This document shows, in pieces, positions 63,883 to 64,000 of a stretch of DNA of 64,000 nucleotides. The DNA lies in contig NZ_FNOV01000003.1 of the NCBI RefSeq assembly GCF_900107135.1, forward strand, positions 310,001 through 374,000, read 5' to 3'. The DNA is from Hymenobacter psychrophilus (GTDB lineage Bacteria; Bacteroidota; Bacteroidia; Cytophagales; Hymenobacteraceae). A program made the position numbers and the translations under genes. Below the pieces are notes generated by a model. It ran no database searches, was not told the DNA's origin, and saw only the letters and a program-made list of their open reading frames with translations. Numbering within the stretch: the stretch's first letter is position 1; every line of letters begins with the position of its first letter.

Positions 63883-64000
63883 GGATAGAATAGTTTATTC
63901 GACAGCTTTCTTTTTTTTGATTGCTGAGAATCTGTATGAAACTTTTCTAGAAGGAATTCTGCCATTTGCATTTGACCATCCTACACCATCTAATAAATTA
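63883..64000. other. AT-rich window end after mfd
   Basis: 118 bp with a T-rich run (TTTCTTTTTTTTG near 63908-63920) that may end mfd transcription, though no clear stem precedes it. No gene is visible before the window ends. Confidence 0.35.

Noticed and set aside
1..64000. Insertion sequences, prophage, CRISPR-Cas, restriction or toxin-antitoxin systems
   Set aside because: No transposase, integrase, phage structural, Cas or defence protein was seen; the only mobile-type gene is the dead HNH fragment.

Overview
The window looks like chromosomal DNA of a GC-rich Bacteroidota, most like Hymenobacter or a close relative in the Cytophagales. The evidence is a complete SprA translocon of the type IX secretion system (T9SS), several secreted proteins with T9SS C-terminal sorting domains, a TonB-dependent receptor with a carboxypeptidase-regulatory-like N-terminal domain, repeated -7 promoter boxes of the Bacteroidetes form TAnnTTTG, and almost no Shine-Dalgarno sequences. 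The genus is inferred from gene content, not from a search.

Layout. 1-5.9 kb: end of a T9SS cargo gene, then rimP-nusA-infB behind a promoter and a terminator-like leader hairpin. 5.9-8 kb: small secreted protein, mscL, enoyl-CoA hydratase. 8-15.4 kb: envelope cluster of flippase, dut, sugar-nucleotidyltransferase, and an overlapping TPR / DUF4292 lipoprotein / EnvC-like trio. 15.6-22 kb: GAF-LytTR regulator, two TatA-type genes, gatA, an MltD-like transglycosylase and a lipoprotein. 22-35.5 kb: maeB, ruvA, sprA (2493 aa), gcvH, vanZ-like, M28 peptidase. 35.7-42.3 kb: small secreted protein, yicC, TonB-dependent receptor and a T9SS-sorted beta-helix protein. 42.6-46.5 kb: second flippase with an overlapping acyltransferase, a MoxR ATPase, and two tRNAs enclosing a decayed HNH endonuclease gene. 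46.7-53.1 kb: mutS, a SpoU-type RNA methyltransferase, an M36 metallopeptidase with a T9SS tail. 53.2-60.1 kb: J-domain membrane protein with an unknown partner, TerC, YajQ, GNAT, thioesterase, a NYN-cold-shock fusion, a YdjM-like membrane protein and a small orphan. 60.3-63.9 kb: mfd.

Most genes are housekeeping or envelope genes and I see no phage, transposase, CRISPR array or defence island. The unusual content is in the small structured DNA: (i) a palindromic element of about 123 bp sitting in frame inside mfd; (ii) six intergenic spacers with inverted arms of short repeated words, the word differing at each site, usually running from just after one stop codon to just before the next gene; (iii) four copies of a long palindrome beginning TGTCATCCTGAGCG; (iv) a terminator-like hairpin between the promoter and start of rimP-nusA-infB, suggesting attenuation of the operon that encodes NusA; (v) the HNH pseudogene between the tRNAs. 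Several genes appear to start with TTG or GTG (gatA, sprA, mfd, vanZ-like, YdjM-like, mutS, J-domain gene, a lipoprotein).
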